A DNA stretch of 8,000 nucleotides from NCBI GenBank assembly GCA_000997465.1, contig LCBW01000012.1, positions 15,835 through 23,834 of the forward strand, written 5' to 3'. The first letter of the stretch is position 1; the number at the start of each line of letters is the position of its first letter. The notes below the pieces were generated by a model, which saw only the letters and a program-made list of their open reading frames with translations, was not told the origin of the DNA and made no database searches. The translations under genes were made by a program, and so were the position numbers. Source of the stretch: Parcubacteria group bacterium GW2011_GWC1_41_7. Lineage in GTDB: Bacteria > Patescibacteriota > Minisyncoccia > UBA6257 > HR35. Of the stretch, positions 1-5,084 are shown piece after piece.

Positions 1-119
1 CCTTCATTTTTGACCGATTGATTAAAGGACACCAATTCCCCGGTGTCTGAATTCTCTTCCAAAACAGTCAGTTTCCACTCACAGTGTCCTAAATCAAGTC
101 CGAAATGAAACTTTCGCAT
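1..119 (-). CDS. N-terminus of an actin-like ATPase, possibly FtsA (partial, cut by window edge)
   Basis: An open frame starts at ATG 119-117 and stays open to the window edge, giving 39 complete codons. The visible N-terminus, MRKFHFGLDLGHCEWKLTVL, has the hydrophobic strand plus D-L-G pattern of the phosphate-1 loop of the actin/FtsA/PilM superfamily, where D-x-G-T is usual; here the Thr position is His-Cys. It begins 13 bases after the rpsU stop, on the same strand, so it is probably the next gene of the same operon. No Shine-Dalgarno is seen. FtsA would act at the membrane, tethering FtsZ. PilM or another actin-like ATPase is equally possible because only the first strand pair is visible. 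The open frame and its position are well supported; the family is a guess from about 20 residues. Confidence 0.5.
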   Translation of the reverse strand, partial: MRKFHFGLDLGHCEWKLTVLEENSDTGELVSFNQSVKNE

Positions 120-132
120 ACACGAATAATGT

Positions 133-408
133 TTATTGTCCTTTGTATTTCAACTCTTGGATATAGCGGCGTCCCATCTGATAGGACTTCTCAAAACTCC
201 ATCCCTCTTTCATCTTCAAGTCAATGAATTCTTTAAGTCGCAACGCATACATTTTATTTGTATGCCGTCGCATATCATTAACCGGCTTCGTTTGATACCT
301 TCGTTTTCGCGTATCAATTAAAACACCGCTCTTTTGTACGCGCGTTGAAAAACGCTTCAAAAGTGCGCTCAAATGCTCTCCATCTTTTCTTTTTGCTCGT
401 ACTCTCAT
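133..408 (-). CDS. rpsU: Small ribosomal subunit protein bS21
   Basis: This 91-residue, very basic protein resembles bS21. The core from about residue 17 (LKRFSTRVQKSGVLIDTRKR) through the R-R-Y-Q-T-K-P segment and the MRRHTNKMYALR stretch follows the family pattern of a short helix, K-x-G-V/I-L, R-R-R/K-x-x-x-x-K-P and a basic helix. bS21 binds the 30S platform near the anti-Shine-Dalgarno region and helps initiation. The usual length is about 58-71 residues, so a C-terminal extension of about 25 residues (KEGWSFEKSYQMGRRYIQEL) is unusual. Its ATG (408-406) overlaps the TGA stop of the upstream HIT gene in an ATGA arrangement, which suggests translational coupling. The downstream actin-like gene follows after 13 bases. 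Confidence 0.82.
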   Translation of the reverse strand: MRVRAKRKDGEHLSALLKRFSTRVQKSGVLIDTRKRRYQTKPVNDMRRHTNKMYALRLKEFIDLKMKEGWSFEKSYQMGRRYIQELKYKGQ

Positions 409-815
409 GATGTTGTAATTTTATTATAAATGGAATCCAGCGATTCGCCATTTTCATATAATACGACCGAATGAATTGATCCGCCATTATCTTTTTCAAA
501 GCGAGGCATAATGTGCACATGCAAATGATGCACCACTCTGCCAGCTAAAGGCCCCTCATTGACCCCAAGGGTAAAATCTTTTGTTTCAAGGGCCCTTGAA
601 AGCTTGTGCATGGACTGTTGCATGACATCAATCAATTCCCGCGAAAGATCAAGCGGCAATTCAGCAAAATTTTCAATATGTTCTTTTGGGACAACAACGG
701 TGTGTCCGGGAACACGCGGATGAATATCCAAAAAACAAAAAAAATTCTCGCTTTCAGCAATCATTTTTGCCTCAATATCTTTTTTCCCAATTTTACAAAA
801 CAAACACGTATCCAT
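405..815 (-). CDS. HIT (histidine triad) family nucleotide hydrolase/transferase
   Basis: This 136-residue protein has the full HIT fold signature. The N-terminal CLFCKI (residues 4-9) carries the C-x-x-C that often binds zinc with a downstream His. The substrate region is FLDIHPRVPGHTVVVPKEH (28-46), and the active site is H97-L-H99-V-H101 within HHLHVHIMPR. H99 would be the expected nucleophile that forms a nucleotidyl-His intermediate. HIT proteins of this HinT-like type cleave purine nucleotide phosphoramidates or related AMP conjugates in the cytoplasm; the exact substrate cannot be read from sequence. Length is typical, with a somewhat extended C-terminus (about residues 106-136). It starts 2 bases after the hisS stop and overlaps rpsU by 4 bases, so it sits inside a tight translation-related operon. 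Confidence 0.9.
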   Translation of the reverse strand: MDTCLFCKIGKKDIEAKMIAESENFFCFLDIHPRVPGHTVVVPKEHIENFAELPLDLSRELIDVMQQSMHKLSRALETKDFTLGVNEGPLAGRVVHHLHVHIMPRFEKDNGGSIHSVVLYENGESLDSIYNKITTS

Positions 816-817
816 CG

Positions 818-2080
818 TTATAATTTCTTTTTTAACTCTTCAACTAATTGATCATAGGGGAGCGTTTCCTGTTCCCCTGTTTGCATATCTTTTAGAATAA
901 CACGTTTTTGCCCTACTTCTTTATACCCCATAATAATCGCAAATTTTATGCCAATTTTATTTGCAAGTTCAAGCTGACTGGACAGGTTTGTCTTTGAAAA
1001 TGCTTCCGATACGGGAATATTATGTTTGCGCAGGAGCGATAAAATTTTCATTGCCTCCCGTCTTCCCTCTTCTGAAAATTGCACTAAAAATACTGCTGGC
1101 TTTTTGAAATACGCCGCGGGAATTTTATGCATCTGCATCACCTCTGCTAAACGTTCAAGTCCAACAGCAGCTCCTACTGCGGGAGTATCTTTTCCCCCAA
1201 GCGCCTTAATGAGGCCGTCATATCGTCCTCCGCCTCCAACAGACATTGCTTTTTCGGGAAATACAATTTCAAACACAGTTTTTGTGTAATAATCAAATCC
1301 GCGAACCAAGGAAGTGTCAAGTTCATAATTTACTTCCAAATCATCAAGATATTCCAAAAATTTTCGGAAATGCGGTTCGCAATCTTTGCATAAATGATTG
1401 ACGATTGCAGGCGCCTCTTCCTTAAATGGTGCGCATGATGTTTTTTTACAATCCAAAAGACGTAATGGGTTTGTTTTATATCTGCGAGTGCAATCTTCGC
1501 ACATATTCTTAAGATGTTTTCGGTAATACTTGGTCAATTCTTTCTTATATGCCTTGCGATCTTCGGAACATCCGATACTGTTAACCTTCAGAACATACTC
1601 TGATAATTTCAATTTTTTCAAAAATAAATCAATAACCTGAATAATTTGCGCATCGCAAATAGGATCTTTAGACCCGATCATTTCCATTCCCCACTGCACA
1701 TGCTCCCGATATCGCCCTGCTTGCGGCCGCTCATACCGATACATCGGCGCAATATAAAAAAGCTTGACCGGCTGCGGCCATGAGTGCATCCCGTTTTCCA
1801 AATAGGCACGCGTAACGCTCGCAGTCCCTTCGGGCCGAAGTACATATTTCTCTCCTCCCTCGCGCTTTTTCAATTCATACATTTCCTTTTCAATAACATC
1901 GGAATCCTCTCCCAACGTTGAGATAAATACTTTTTCATTTTCCACAACAGGTGTTCGGATAAATTCAAAATTGAATCCGCTCGTCCATTTCATCAACATG
2001 TCCTGTAGTCCCAATAGATAATCTGCCTGTTCTCCAAACAAGTCAGACATGCCTCGCGGTGTTTGAATATAATTTTTCAT
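818..2080 (-). CDS. hisS: Histidyl-tRNA synthetase
   Basis: This 420-residue class II synthetase charges tRNA-His with histidine in the cytoplasm. Signatures in order: N-terminal TPRGMSDL (7-14); motif 2 beginning YVLRPEGTASVTRAY (79-93) and continuing through FYIAPMYRYERPQAGRYREH (108-127); an inserted Cys-rich segment with C-x-x-C pairs (C194/C197, C231/C234) around the NPLRLLDCK signature (204-212); the histidine-binding motif LVRGFDYYT (258-266); GGGGRYDGL (282-290); and motif 3 VGAAVGLERL (302-311). The anticodon-binding domain runs from about residue 325 to the end. Length is normal and the gene looks intact. The start at 2080 fits the family N-terminus. Its first 14 codons are duplicated about 190 bases upstream. 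The HIT gene follows after 2 bases. Confidence 0.97.
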   Translation of the reverse strand: MKNYIQTPRGMSDLFGEQADYLLGLQDMLMKWTSGFNFEFIRTPVVENEKVFISTLGEDSDVIEKEMYELKKREGGEKYVLRPEGTASVTRAYLENGMHSWPQPVKLFYIAPMYRYERPQAGRYREHVQWGMEMIGSKDPICDAQIIQVIDLFLKKLKLSEYVLKVNSIGCSEDRKAYKKELTKYYRKHLKNMCEDCTRRYKTNPLRLLDCKKTSCAPFKEEAPAIVNHLCKDCEPHFRKFLEYLDDLEVNYELDTSLVRGFDYYTKTVFEIVFPEKAMSVGGGGRYDGLIKALGGKDTPAVGAAVGLERLAEVMQMHKIPAAYFKKPAVFLVQFSEEGRREAMKILSLLRKHNIPVSEAFSKTNLSSQLELANKIGIKFAIIMGYKEVGQKRVILKDMQTGEQETLPYDQLVEELKKKL

Positions 2081-2084
2081 GTAT
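2038..2084 (-). repeat. Direct repeat, copy 1 (5' end of intact hisS)
   Basis: A 47-base stretch covering the hisS start and first 14 codons recurs at 2227-2273 in the same orientation, with three mismatches. Within 2043-2084 there is only one mismatch in 42 bases. Similarity stops abruptly on both sides. All three differences fall at synonymous positions (Tyr4 TAT/TAC, Asp13 GAC/GAT, Leu14 TTG/CTG). Confidence 0.93.
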
Positions 2085-2137
2085 ATGATAGGTAAAAAAA
2101 TAGATATTATGCAATTTTATGATGCATCAAAAAAATA

Positions 2138-2269
2138 TCACAAAAAATAAATTCCACTTATTAATTTTTGCATAAATATATTTTTTATTTTTTGCCCTCT
2201 TAAAGCCGCAAATTCAATTTTCTTATACAGATCAGACATGCCTCGCGGTGTTTGAATGTAATTTTTCAT
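2138..2269 (-). pseudogene. Truncated duplicate of hisS 5' end fused to unrelated AT-rich sequence
   Basis: An ATG at 2269-2267 opens a 43-codon frame ending with TGA at 2140-2138. Its first 14 residues, MKNYIQTPRGMSDL, are identical to the HisS N-terminus. After that the frame runs into sequence with no resemblance to HisS (YKKIEFAALRGQKIKNIF and so on). It begins 8 bases after the lepB stop, exactly where the next gene of a compact operon would start. The intact hisS begins about 57 bases beyond this frame's stop. The simplest reading is that this is the original lepB-adjacent hisS start, cut off by an insertion or by recombination with a second hisS allele. A short expressed peptide cannot be excluded. 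It contains no His codon, so it is not an obvious histidine attenuator leader. Confidence 0.7.
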
Positions 2270-2273
2270 GTAT
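2227..2273 (-). repeat. Direct repeat, copy 2 (hisS start fragment next to lepB)
   Basis: This is the second copy of the hisS start region, 189 bases upstream of copy 1 in the gene's direction. The 142 bases between the two copies (2085-2226) are extremely AT-rich and contain no recognisable gene beyond the tail of the truncated frame. A duplicated gene end flanking a short block is the geometry left by an insertion or a recombination event. Confidence 0.9.
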
Positions 2274-2277
2274 GCTT

Positions 2278-2829
2278 TTATCTATTTGCAAATCCAATAT
2301 TCATAAACTCGACAAAGCTTTTTAAAGGAAGAACGCGGACCAAAACTCGTCCCTCAATTGCAGGAAACGAAACTGGTCCCCATTTGCGTGAATCATAACT
2401 TGCTTGCCTATTGTCTCCGAGCACAAAATATTCCTGTGGAGCAAGCGTCAACGTCAAATTTCCCGGCGTATACGCATCGCGCAAATATTTTGTCTCGCTT
2501 ATGATAAATCCATCCTTATACTGGCTGTTAAAAACAGAAACCTTGCCGTCTTTTATCTTAACTGTTTCTCCGGGAAGGCCAATAATACGCTTGATGTAGT
2601 AAATTTTTGGATTCACCGGAGGATGCAAAATAATCACTTCTCCTCTTTCGGGTTGACGCACCTTATACGAAACTTTTTCAATAATCAAATAATCATAATT
2701 CTCATATGTTGGGTGCATGCTGTCTCCAATGACAAAAAACGGCTCAAAAAGAAAAAATCGAATAGGGATAACAATTAAAAGAACGAGCAAAACTGTCTCA
2801 ATAAATTGTAAAATTTTCAATTTTCCCAT
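2278..2829 (-). CDS. lepB: Signal peptidase I
   Basis: This 183-residue protein cleaves signal peptides from exported proteins at the outer face of the cytoplasmic membrane. One N-terminal membrane segment (about residues 8-28, rich in L/V/I) is followed by the catalytic boxes: VIGDSMHPTYENYDYLI (33-49) with nucleophile Ser37, RGEVIILHPP and YYIKRIIGLPGE (62-88) with general-base Lys80, and the domain box YFVLGDNRQASYDSRKWGPV (134-153). The Ser/Lys dyad is intact, and the length matches the compact bacterial forms with a single membrane anchor. The start at 2829 leaves the membrane segment close to the N-terminus and lies 9 bases after a TATAAT box. It is probably the first gene of the leftward unit; the truncated hisS copy follows 8 bases after its stop. 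Confidence 0.96.
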   Translation of the reverse strand: MGKLKILQFIETVLLVLLIVIPIRFFLFEPFFVIGDSMHPTYENYDYLIIEKVSYKVRQPERGEVIILHPPVNPKIYYIKRIIGLPGETVKIKDGKVSVFNSQYKDGFIISETKYLRDAYTPGNLTLTLAPQEYFVLGDNRQASYDSRKWGPVSFPAIEGRVLVRVLPLKSFVEFMNIGFANR

Positions 2830-2838
2830 ATTTTTTTG

Positions 2839-2844
2839 ATTATA
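2839..2844 (-). promoter_or_regulatory. Putative -10 box for lepB
   Basis: A perfect TATAAT on the minus strand lies 9 bases upstream of the lepB ATG, which would give a leader of only a few bases. No convincing -35 element is visible at 16-19 bases. The region is AT-rich, so a chance match is possible. The same close spacing occurs upstream of other genes in the window. Confidence 0.45.
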
Positions 2845-2878
2845 ATTAAATAATTAAATAAGTGCTTGCATAATTTAC

Positions 2879-2979
2879 TGATGGCACATAAAATACCTGT
2901 GCCATCATAGATATGCGCAAGCGCACATCTATGGATTGAGTAAAACTCAATCGTGGACATACTAATTACGCATATCCAC
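2879..2979. repeat. Array of four consecutive hairpins between lepB and pth
   Basis: Four inverted repeats follow one another almost without gaps. (1) TGATGGCACA at 2879-2888 pairs with 2898-2907: 10 bp, 9-base loop. (2) 2906-2918 pairs with 2921-2933: 12 of 13 bp around a core TGCGC-AA-GCGCA. (3) GATTGAGT at 2934-2941 pairs with 2945-2952: 8 bp, AAA loop. (4) GTGG at 2953-2956 pairs with CCAC 2976-2979, plus ATA/TAT inside it (weak). No T-run follows any stem, so these are not ordinary terminators. They lie between the divergent lepB and pth genes and would be part of a pth leader if transcribed. Confidence 0.75.
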
Positions 2980-2985
2980 AATTAT

Positions 2986-3579
2986 ATGAAAAAACAGCCA
3001 AAAATCAAGGTTATTTTAGGCCTTGGAAATCCTGGGTCAGAATATGCGCAAACACGGCATAATTTTGGAAAATCGCTTATAAACCAATTTTTTCAAAACC
3101 CCAAAATACTTAAATTCAGTCAATATGAGGCAATCGGATCAATAAAAATAGCGACCCCCCTTACTTTTATGAACGAAAGCGGAAAAGCCGCGGCAGAACT
3201 GCAAAAAGCTCTGAAAGTAAAACCTGAGGAAATATTGGTTATCCATGACGAAGCAGATCTTCCCTTTTTGTGGATAAAAATAACTCAAGGCGCGGGATCT
3301 GCCGGGCACAAAGGCATTGAATCAGTTATGCGCGCGCTCAAAAGTAAAAACTTTTGGAGATTGCGAGTTGGCATTCAGGGCAAACAAAGAAAAAAAGCAG
3401 AAGAGTTGGTACTTAAAAAATTCTCAAAAGCTGAAAGCGAACTTTGGAAACAAGCAATAAAACGATTCCCCGCTATTGTGGAAATGGCGCAAGAGCGATC
3501 TCCCAGTGCATTTAATATTCCTCAAAAAATTTTTATTGATGAAAAAAAGTTAATAAAAACAACGGGTCGTAAACATTAA
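2986..3579 (+). CDS. pth: Peptidyl-tRNA hydrolase
   Basis: This enzyme releases peptides from prematurely dropped peptidyl-tRNA in the cytoplasm so the tRNA can be reused. Counting from the ATG at 2986 it has 197 residues, the family's usual size. An in-frame GTG at 2953 lies inside a hairpin arm and is less likely to be the start. Motifs: ILGLGNPGSEYAQTRHNFG (10-28) with Asn15 and catalytic His25; PLTFMNESG (58-66) with Asn63; VIHDEADLP (85-93) with Asp88 supporting the catalytic His; SAGHKGIES (105-113); and FWRLRVGIQG further on. In most family members the fourth box is G-G-H-N-G; here the Asn is Lys109 and the first Gly is Ala. The C-terminus is basic. No Shine-Dalgarno is visible. Hairpin arrays flank the gene on both sides. 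Confidence 0.93.
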   Translation: MKKQPKIKVILGLGNPGSEYAQTRHNFGKSLINQFFQNPKILKFSQYEAIGSIKIATPLTFMNESGKAAAELQKALKVKPEEILVIHDEADLPFLWIKITQGAGSAGHKGIESVMRALKSKNFWRLRVGIQGKQRKKAEELVLKKFSKAESELWKQAIKRFPAIVEMAQERSPSAFNIPQKIFIDEKKLIKTTGRKH

Positions 3580-3583
3580 AAAA

Positions 3584-3696
3584 CTTTGCGACGCAAAGAT
3601 GCGGCGTCGCAAATGTTGCGTTCGCTTTGCGAACGCAACGATGATATCGCGTAGCGATACATCGGTAAGCCGCAAGCTGCCATTGCGAAACAATGG
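3584..3696. repeat. Array of consecutive hairpins between pth and the GalT-like gene
   Basis: This gap is filled with inverted repeats. (1) CTTTGCG at 3584-3590 is a near-perfect palindrome with 3592-3598. An overlapping alternative pairs TTTGCGACGC 3585-3594 with 3604-3613 (10 bp). (2) GTTGCGTTCGC 3615-3625 pairs with 3629-3639: 11 bp, TTT loop. (3) GATG plus TATCGC (3640-3650, one bulged A) pairs with 3654-3663: 10 bp, GTA loop. (4) CCATTG 3680-3685 pairs with 3691-3696: 6 bp. No T-run follows, so simple termination is unlikely. The design resembles the array upstream of pth, but the sequences differ. A Cys/Arg-rich reading frame across it on the minus strand is a by-product of the stems. 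Confidence 0.8.
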
Positions 3697-3723
3697 GAGT
3701 ACCTCGCAACGTCGTAAACGATA

Positions 3724-4716
3724 ATGGATGAGCTTTTAAAAAGAATAAACAATCTGAGCGAAAAAGAAAAAGAACTTTTCTATCGTATTTTTGAAATTGA
3801 AATTGAAGAAGCACAGCTGACCCTTCCCCCTGCCGCCCAAAAAACATTCGATCCCTCCGTAGAGCACCAAACGATTATGCTCATAAAAAATAAGTGGACC
3901 GGAGAGTCCATTTCATATAATGCATGGCGATCAAAACGCCCAAAACCAAAATCAGAAGATCTTTCTGTTTTAAAAGACACACGCGATGACTTTGAGCATG
4001 TGCATAAAAAAATGCCCCCTGATGAATTCGGATACTTAGAAAATGATTTTGGGACAACGGCAGAAAATATCGCAAAGGTAAAAAAATACCATAGCTTAGT
4101 TGTATTTAAAAATCCTTTTTCCCAAGATATCGGCCCTCAAGATATCAAAGGATGCTTCAATCTTGCAGAAACATGGTTTCAAAAAGCAGATGAAAAAACA
4201 GGCGGTTTTAAAAACGGCATGGTTTTATGGAATAGCGGATATCGGTCTGCCGCAACAATTTTGCACCCACATTTTCAGCTTATATATCCTGCGCATGTAA
4301 GCGGAAGAAGCGCAATGCTGGAGCAAGCGGCGCACATGTATCAAAAAGAATGCGGATATTCCTACTGGGATGATTTTAAAAAAATTCACCGAGCGCTCGG
4401 TCTTGCAAAAAATAATGGCCACGCAGAAGTTATTATTCCTCTTGTACAATACAAAGACGATGAATTATATATTTTTGCAAAAAATATTGAAAAAAGCACA
4501 GAAGATCTCGGAACGATCATGTATGCCTACAAAAAACTGCATGAAAATTTCAATATGTTCTTTTACCGTACCTGCGAAAATGAACTTCCTTTGGGGTTTG
4601 CAATAAGCAGGGGGAGCAGTGCGCAAAAGAGCTCCGACATTGGAGCCCTTGAACTATATAGTTTCTCAATCGTTGAATCAGATCCTTTTATGTTCGCAAA
4701 TCGTTTCTTTGCGTAA
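3724..4716 (+). CDS. GalT/HIT-superfamily nucleotidyltransferase-like protein
   Basis: This 330-residue protein carries HPHFQLIYP at 181-189, matching the H-P-H-x-Q active site of galactose-1-phosphate uridylyltransferases and related branches of the HIT superfamily. In those enzymes the second His forms a nucleotidyl-His intermediate. Upstream, KYHSLVVFKNPF (121-132) and a helix up to about residue 160 resemble the first half of the GalT fold. A second half-domain (about 233-330: AEVIIPLVQYKDDELYIF, later NMFFYRTCENELPLGFAI) is consistent with the two-domain GalT layout. The N-terminal 30 residues are highly charged and probably helical. I do not see the GalT zinc-binding cysteines, so the substrate is uncertain: a sugar-1-phosphate, a dinucleotide or something else. 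It lies 144 bases after pth on the same strand and may share its transcript. The next gene is convergent, 7 bases away. Confidence 0.6.
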   Translation: MDELLKRINNLSEKEKELFYRIFEIEIEEAQLTLPPAAQKTFDPSVEHQTIMLIKNKWTGESISYNAWRSKRPKPKSEDLSVLKDTRDDFEHVHKKMPPDEFGYLENDFGTTAENIAKVKKYHSLVVFKNPFSQDIGPQDIKGCFNLAETWFQKADEKTGGFKNGMVLWNSGYRSAATILHPHFQLIYPAHVSGRSAMLEQAAHMYQKECGYSYWDDFKKIHRALGLAKNNGHAEVIIPLVQYKDDELYIFAKNIEKSTEDLGTIMYAYKKLHENFNMFFYRTCENELPLGFAISRGSSAQKSSDIGALELYSFSIVESDPFMFANRFFA

Positions 4717-4723
4717 AGAGACG

Positions 4724-4990
4724 CTACTGAGTAGGTTCTGTATCTTGGATTTCTTGATTTAGGTCAGTTGATGTATTAAATTCAGGAAATACTACTTGCG
4801 GTTGTGCAGGAATTCCCTCTTCTTCAGATGCACCATAGGGCGTTGAGGTTGGAATGACTTGATCAAGCGTTGGAGAAGTTGTTTTTGGGGTAGGACGGAT
4901 AAACGCGATGGGGGAAAGCACAAAATACAAAATCATACTCCCTACCACAACCCAAACCAAAACTCTCGTTATTGCATTGTGATTATCCAT
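4724..4990 (-). CDS. Small membrane-anchored protein of unknown function
   Basis: I do not recognise this 88-residue protein. It has a short N-terminus, one strong membrane segment at about residues 8-30 (VLVWVVVGSMILYFVLSPIA), then a Pro/Thr/Ser-rich stretch (RPTPKTTSPTLDQVIPTSTP) and an acidic, low-complexity C-terminus. A positively charged residue before the segment (Arg9) and another just after it (Arg32) leave the topology uncertain; an uncleaved anchor with an extracytoplasmic tail is a reasonable guess. Support for it being real: a clear membrane-protein composition, a TATAAT 10 bases before the ATG, and a snug convergent fit with the upstream gene (7 bases) in a gap no other gene fills. 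It is divergent from the metallo-beta-lactamase gene. Confidence 0.6.
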   Translation of the reverse strand: MDNHNAITRVLVWVVVGSMILYFVLSPIAFIRPTPKTTSPTLDQVIPTSTPYGASEEEGIPAQPQVVFPEFNTSTDLNQEIQDTEPTQ

Positions 4991-5000
4991 TACAATAATA

Positions 5001-5006
5001 ATTATA
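5001..5006 (-). promoter_or_regulatory. Putative -10 box for the small membrane protein
   Basis: A perfect TATAAT on the minus strand lies 10 bases upstream of the ATG at 4990, again implying an almost leaderless transcript. No clear -35 element is seen in the AT-rich divergent gap (4991-5084). Confidence 0.4.
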
Positions 5007-5084
5007 TTGGAAATATTAAAAAATTATATGCATTACGCCAACTCCTTAAATCTTGCAATCTTTTAATTTTGCAATTTCTCTTTT

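Noticed and set aside
1026..1289. Plus-strand 87-codon frame inside hisS
   Set aside because: It is antisense to an intact, strongly conserved synthetase and has no family features.
2138..2269. The short hisS-like frame as a histidine attenuation leader peptide
   Set aside because: The peptide contains no His codons, and no terminator-antiterminator pair is visible between it and hisS.
2081..2277. T-box or other riboswitch upstream of hisS
   Set aside because: The gap is explained by a duplicated hisS start plus AT-rich sequence, and no T-box-like conserved segment or terminator stem is seen.
2953..2985. GTG 2953 as the pth start
   Set aside because: The added 11 residues (MDILITHIHNY) are not family-like, and the codon sits in a hairpin arm; ATG 2986 gives the usual N-terminus.
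2879..3696. CRISPR array around pth
   Set aside because: The palindromes differ from each other in sequence and spacing, with no repeated unit and no spacers.
3533..3847. A 104-codon minus-strand frame over the second hairpin array
   Set aside because: It overlaps the ends of pth and the GalT-like gene, and its Cys/Arg/Ala-rich middle is simply the translation of the palindromes.
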